Assembly: GCF_041200175.1 (NCBI RefSeq)
Contig: NZ_CP165727.1
Span: forward strand, 8,488,001 to 8,552,000
From: Streptomyces sp. R33
GTDB lineage: Bacteria > Actinomycetota > Actinomycetes > Streptomycetales > Streptomycetaceae
DNA length: 64,000 bases
Direction of reading: 5' to 3'
Below, one piece after another: positions 60,287 through 64,000 of the stretch (within the stretch, counting starts at the first letter, position 1; every line of letters begins with the position of its first letter). Below the pieces are notes generated by a model, which was not told the origin of the DNA, did no database searches, and was given only the letters and a program-made list of their open reading frames with translations. The position numbers and the translations under genes are program-made.

Positions 60287-63200
60287 CTACCTCCACCGGC
60301 GCCACCACGGGCGGCGGTGGTAGACATGGTAGTTATTCTTCCACTTCTGCGACGACTTGTTGCGCCACTGGAAGTTGGACTTCCAGTGTCCGTCCGACTT
60401 GTGCGTCGGACGACGCCACTGACGGAGCTTGTCGCGGGAGATCCGGCCGAGGTTGCCGCCGAACCGGCTGGAGCCCCGGCCCACCCACATGCGGCCCGCC
60501 AGCCAGGACGTGGCGCGGCCGGCGCGGAGGCCACCGTCCATGCCCTTCGCGGCACGCGCGACACGGACGATGCGGTAGGCGCGGTAGGCCCAGACGGCAG
60601 CGCCGGCGCCCGGCACGAAGAAGCTGGCCGCTGTCAGTGCGATGTCCCACTTGTGGCGCTTGGTCCAGCCCCAGAGCTTGCTGCCCCAGGACTTGCCGTC
60701 GAGGTCGAACTCGTTGACCGGGTCACCCGGGTAGCCGTACGCGTTGTCACCGCCGCCGTAGACCGGGTCGAGCGACAGGAAGCGGCCGCTGACCGGGTTG
60801 TACAGACGGACACCCATCAGGGTGAGACCGGTGAGGGTCTCGGCGGAGCGCTGCTTGCCGCCGAGCCAGCTGTAGCGGGTGGCCGGCTGCCCGGCGCGCG
60901 GGTTGCCGTACTCGTCGCTGTCCAGGACCACCGGCGCCTTGGACACGTCCAGCGGGAGCTGGAGCGCCACGTCGCCGTGGATGGTGGTCAGCTGTAGGAC
61001 CGTGTCGCCGGTCTTGCTGGTGGTGGCGGCCAGGTCACCGGAGGCGGACTCCACATTGCGCGAGAGTGCGCCGGTGGCGGTGTCCTCGGTGATCCAGCGC
61101 GGCTTGTCGTCGTCACCGTCGTAGTGGTTGACCTTCGAACCGGTCTGCGTCCAGGTCGAACCCGAACCCGTCTCGGTCTTCCAGTTGCGCAGACGGTGCG
61201 CCGCGTCGAGCTGCCAGGTCTGCCGGTTGCTGCCGGCGACCTGCTGCTGGACGAGGTCGTTCGCGAAGTAGCTCAGCGTGGTGCCCGGCAGGGCGGTGGT
61301 GCGGCCGAACGCGTCGTACGTGTAGCCGGCGTCCACGATGCGGTCGCCGCTGTCGTACGTTGAGTTGGCGGTCGTGCCACCGGTGGTCGGGCAGTCGGCG
61401 CCGGGGGTCCCGGCGGCGGTGGTGAGGGACTTGCGGTTGGTGCGGCTGTCGAAGGTGTAGGTGCGCTTCGTGCAGACCGTGTCCGCGGTGTCCTCCGCCG
61501 AGGTCAGGCGGCCGGCGGCGTCGTAGCCGTACAGCTGCTCGGACCAGCCGTTGTGGTCGGTGACCTGGCCGTGGATGGATTCCGCGACCGTGTCGGTGTA
61601 GACGACGGTGCCGTCGCTGTCGCGGGTGTAGACCCGCTTCAGGGTGGCGCCGGTGGTGTCCTCGGTGGTGCTGAGGGTGTAGCCGCCGGGCAGCTTCTCG
61701 GTGGTGACCGAGCCGTCCGCGTCGTAGGTGGCCTGGAAGGTGCCCGCGACGGAGTCGGTGGTGCTGGTGGCCATGCCGCGCGGCTCGGCGGCCGCGTCGT
61801 AGGTGTACGTGACGGTCGACGGAGCGTTGTCGCCGACCTTCACCGGACGGTCGAGCAGGTCGAACTCGAAGGTCGAGACTCCGCCGTCGGCGTCCGTGTA
61901 GGACACCATGCGGCCCAGCTTGTCGTAGACCTTGGTGATCGTGCCGCCGGTCGGGGAGACCGCCTTGACGGCCTTGCCGGTGGCCGGGTCGTACTCGGTG
62001 GTCGCCTCGGGAACCGCCGTGCCGGTGCCGCCGGAGATGACCGCCTTGGTGATGCGGCCGGCCGCGTCGTACGTGTTGGTGGTCGTACGGGTGACCCCGT
62101 TGGCGGTGTCGCTCAGCTTCGCGTTGTTGCCCCACCAGTCGTACTCGGTGGTGGTGGTCGGCAGCTGGGCCGGGTTGGAGCCGCCGCCGGTGACGGCGCC
62201 GGCCGGACCCGTGGAGCAGACCAGGTCGGCCCATTCGGGGCGGCCCTGGCAGGTGCCGGTGCCGGTCGCGGACCAGTAGGTGGTCACGCGGGTGCCCGCG
62301 TCGGTGCCGGTGGCGCCGGGCAGCAGCTGCTTGGTGATGCGGCCCTGGTTGTCGTACTCGGTGGTGGTGGTGATCGCCAGACCGCCCGGGTCCTTGATCG
62401 CCTGGGTCGGGACGCCCTTGGCCCAGTCGTAGACCGTCTGGTTGGCGCGGCCCTCACCGAGGACGGTCGGGTGCTCGCGCACCTGGGCGCCGGTGGTGGT
62501 CTTGGTGATCTGGTCCTTGACCTTGGCAGTGCCGTCGGTGGGACGGCCCGCGTCGAACTCGTTGACCGTCCAGGTGCGGGCGGTCACGGAGGTGCCCTTG
62601 GGGACGAGGAGGGTGACGCCGTCCTTCAGGTCGGCGGTCAGGTCGATCCGCCGCAGCGGTCCGAACTCCTCCAGCTCGCGGACGCCCTTGCCGTCGTAGA
62701 CGGAGCGGGTCGCCAGCAGGTCCGCGCGGTCGGCGGCGGAGAGCGCACCGATGCCCAGCTCGGCCTGCACGGCCCGGTCCCCGGCGCTGACGCCGAGCGC
62801 GACCTCGCGGTTGCCCGCGCTCAGCTCGCGGACGGTGTTGCCGTAGCGGTCGTACTCGGTGGTCGAGATGTGGCCGCCGGGAGCGGCGGAGTTCACCGAA
62901 CGCCCGGAGACGCCCATGTAGGTGATCTCGGCACGGCCGTACGAGCCGCTGGCGAGCGAGTCACCGGAGTTGGACGCGGGAACCAGGTCCGCCGGGAAGA
63001 CGGCGGTGGCGTCGGTCGGGGCGTCGGTCTGGCCCCAGCCCTTCACGTCCGTCGCGCCCATCGCGTACGGCGCCTTGGTGCCGGTCAGCGGGACGTTGTA
63101 GACGACGGAGGTGCTGGCCGTGCCCTGCTCGACGTTGGTGGTGCCCTGGTGGAGGCCGGAACGGGAGGCCTTGAGCAGCATGCCGTCACCGGCGGTCGCG

Positions 63201-64000
63201 GCGTTGCCCGCCTGGCCGTAGGTGAAGGTCCACGGAAGCTCGCCGGCCGGGGTCTGGGTGGTGACGCGGCCCGCGGAGTCGTACGCGTACTCCGTCTTCA
63301 GCGCGGGGCTGATCAGCGGGCTCCAGGCCTGGCGCAGCCGGCCGGAGGCGTCGTAGACGTAGGTCTGCACGGCCTTGGAGGTCGCGGAGGCGGCGCCCGG
63401 GTCGGTGGACCACAGGCGGATCTCCTTCACCTGGCCGGTGACGTCGCCGAAGACGAGGTCGGTGGCGGTGGTGGTGGCTCCGTAGACGAACTCGATGGCG
63501 CGGCAGCCCTTGGTGGCGGGCGTGGCGGTGCAGGTGTCGGCGGAGACGGCCGAGGTGGGGGCGATGACTCGCTTGGGGCGGGCCAGCTTCTTGCCGTTCA
63601 CGGTCACGGTCTCCGAGACCACGGTGGTGGCGGTGTTCGTCAGGCCGTTCAGCAGGGTGGAGGAGACCGGCCAGGTGGTGGCGGCCGCATCCGGCTTGGT
63701 GAACTCGGTGACGGTGCCCTCGGTGTCGGAGAGCGTGAAGGAGCCGGTGACGCTGCCCGTCAGGGTCAGGTCCTCGGAGCCCGGCTCGGCTATCCAGCCG
63801 GTTTTGCCCGCATTCGCGGTGAAGTGCGTCTCGTCGCCCTCGGTGCTCACGACCGCGACGGCCGTGTCGGAGGTCTTGCGGACGTGCGAGTAGGCCGACT
63901 CAGTGTCCTCGGCGAGCGTGCCGGAGACCCACTCCTTGCCGAAGATGGCGGCCTGGCCGTCCTGCTTGGCTGCCTTGTCCGGGGTGCGGGAGGAGGCCGT
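60287..64000 (-). CDS. Rhs/YD-repeat polymorphic toxin, 3' part (over 1237 aa, runs off the window)
   Basis: The frame is open from the window edge to the stop at 60287. YD repeats recur throughout (TTTEYDNQGRITKQLLPGAT, NTYDAAGRITKAV, KVYDKLGRMVSYTDADGG). The RHS core reads LTGLTLMGVRLYNPVSGRFL SLDP and GDPVNEFDLDGK. The last 134 residues after DLDGK are the variable tip: a hydrophobic stretch IALTAASFFVPGAGAAVWAY, then a very basic end rich in W, R and K (HKSDGHWKSNFQWRNKSSQK, NNYHVYHRRPWWRRWR). The YD part forms a shell around the tip; the tip is probably a toxin, perhaps a nuclease. The start codon and any export signal lie outside the window. Confidence 0.92.
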   Translation of the reverse strand, partial: TASSRTPDKAAKQDGQAAIFGKEWVSGTLAEDTESAYSHVRKTSDTAVAVVSTEGDETHFTANAGKTGWIAEPGSEDLTLTGSVTGSFTLSDTEGTVTEFTKPDAAATTWPVSSTLLNGLTNTATTVVSETVTVNGKKLARPKRVIAPTSAVSADTCTATPATKGCRAIEFVYGATTTATDLVFGDVTGQVKEIRLWSTDPGAASATSKAVQTYVYDASGRLRQAWSPLISPALKTEYAYDSAGRVTTQTPAGELPWTFTYGQAGNAATAGDGMLLKASRSGLHQGTTNVEQGTASTSVVYNVPLTGTKAPYAMGATDVKGWGQTDAPTDATAVFPADLVPASNSGDSLASGSYGRAEITYMGVSGRSVNSAAPGGHISTTEYDRYGNTVRELSAGNREVALGVSAGDRAVQAELGIGALSAADRADLLATRSVYDGKGVRELEEFGPLRRIDLTADLKDGVTLLVPKGTSVTARTWTVNEFDAGRPTDGTAKVKDQITKTTTGAQVREHPTVLGEGRANQTVYDWAKGVPTQAIKDPGGLAITTTTEYDNQGRITKQLLPGATGTDAGTRVTTYWSATGTGTCQGRPEWADLVCSTGPAGAVTGGGSNPAQLPTTTTEYDWWGNNAKLSDTANGVTRTTTNTYDAAGRITKAVISGGTGTAVPEATTEYDPATGKAVKAVSPTGGTITKVYDKLGRMVSYTDADGGVSTFEFDLLDRPVKVGDNAPSTVTYTYDAAAEPRGMATSTTDSVAGTFQATYDADGSVTTEKLPGGYTLSTTEDTTGATLKRVYTRDSDGTVVYTDTVAESIHGQVTDHNGWSEQLYGYDAAGRLTSAEDTADTVCTKRTYTFDSRTNRKSLTTAAGTPGADCPTTGGTTANSTYDSGDRIVDAGYTYDAFGRTTALPGTTLSYFANDLVQQQVAGSNRQTWQLDAAHRLRNWKTETGSGSTWTQTGSKVNHYDGDDDKPRWITEDTATGALSRNVESASGDLAATTSKTGDTVLQLTTIHGDVALQLPLDVSKAPVVLDSDEYGNPRAGQPATRYSWLGGKQRSAETLTGLTLMGVRLYNPVSGRFLSLDPVYGGGDNAYGYPGDPVNEFDLDGKSWGSKLWGWTKRHKWDIALTAASFFVPGAGAAVWAYRAYRIVRVARAAKGMDGGLRAGRATSWLAGRMWVGRGSSRFGGNLGRISRDKLRQWRRPTHKSDGHWKSNFQWRNKSSQKWKNNYHVYHRRPWWRRWR

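Noticed and set aside
1..64000. tRNA or rRNA genes
   Set aside because: No cloverleaf with TTCGAATC-type T-loop and no rRNA-like conserved stretches were noticed by eye; a dedicated scan would be needed for certainty.

Overview
The window is very GC-rich with dense overlapping reading frames. It carries families typical of Streptomyces: a chaplin, a large LuxR-type (LAL) regulator, DUF1206 and DUF6233 proteins, a Tn554-like recombinase set with a DUF6262 partner, an Rhs/YD-repeat toxin, and ISL3, IS701, IS982, IS5, IS30, IS3, IS110 and IS256 elements. The many insertion sequences, gene fragments and frameshifts suggest an accessory region such as a chromosome arm or linear plasmid. That placement is inference.

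Layout. At 0-6.6 kb, DNA ligase and Tn3 scraps precede a MenJ-like FAD reductase, nested IS256/IS110 remnants, a 786-aa sulfatase and the 3' half of an HNH nuclease gene. At 6.6-14 kb there is a glutamate dehydrogenase scrap, a complete ISL3 element inside an IS256 end, a membrane protein, a secreted double-CAP protein and a complete IS701 element. At 14-18.3 kb lies a recombinase operon (serine recombinase, tyrosine recombinase, DUF6262) broken by frameshifts. At 18.5-24.6 kb a pentapeptide-repeat membrane protein, whose 3' end is duplicated at 24.3 kb, flanks a redox cluster (SDR, deleted aldo/keto reductase, quinone oxidoreductase) with a divergent TetR regulator and a clear operator. At 25-30 kb a secreted beta-propeller gene converges on a LAL regulator.

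At 30-45 kb small genes and pseudogenes alternate with three MITE-like elements, an IS5, an IS982, a stand-alone gcvH, two beta-trefoil proteins and intact and truncated DUF1206 genes. At 47-51.3 kb an ATP-dependent DNA ligase gene is split by a TetR/hydrolase cassette and followed by the 5' half of an HNH nuclease gene and a toxin-antitoxin-like pair. At 51.6-57 kb are a RidA protein, an HTH/coiled-coil/TPR protein with a divergent micro-membrane protein, a GlsB-like protein and a short chaplin. At 57-59.8 kb an IS30 sits inside an IS3. The window ends with an Rhs protein (running off the edge) and a probable immunity gene.

Two patterns recur. First, a ligase plus secreted HNH nuclease module appears in several decayed copies (0.1, 5.9, 36.2-37 and 47.3-50.6 kb). 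Second, single-base frameshifts, often in C or G runs, affect more than ten genes. This could be real decay or uncorrected sequencing error, so every frameshift call here carries that caveat.
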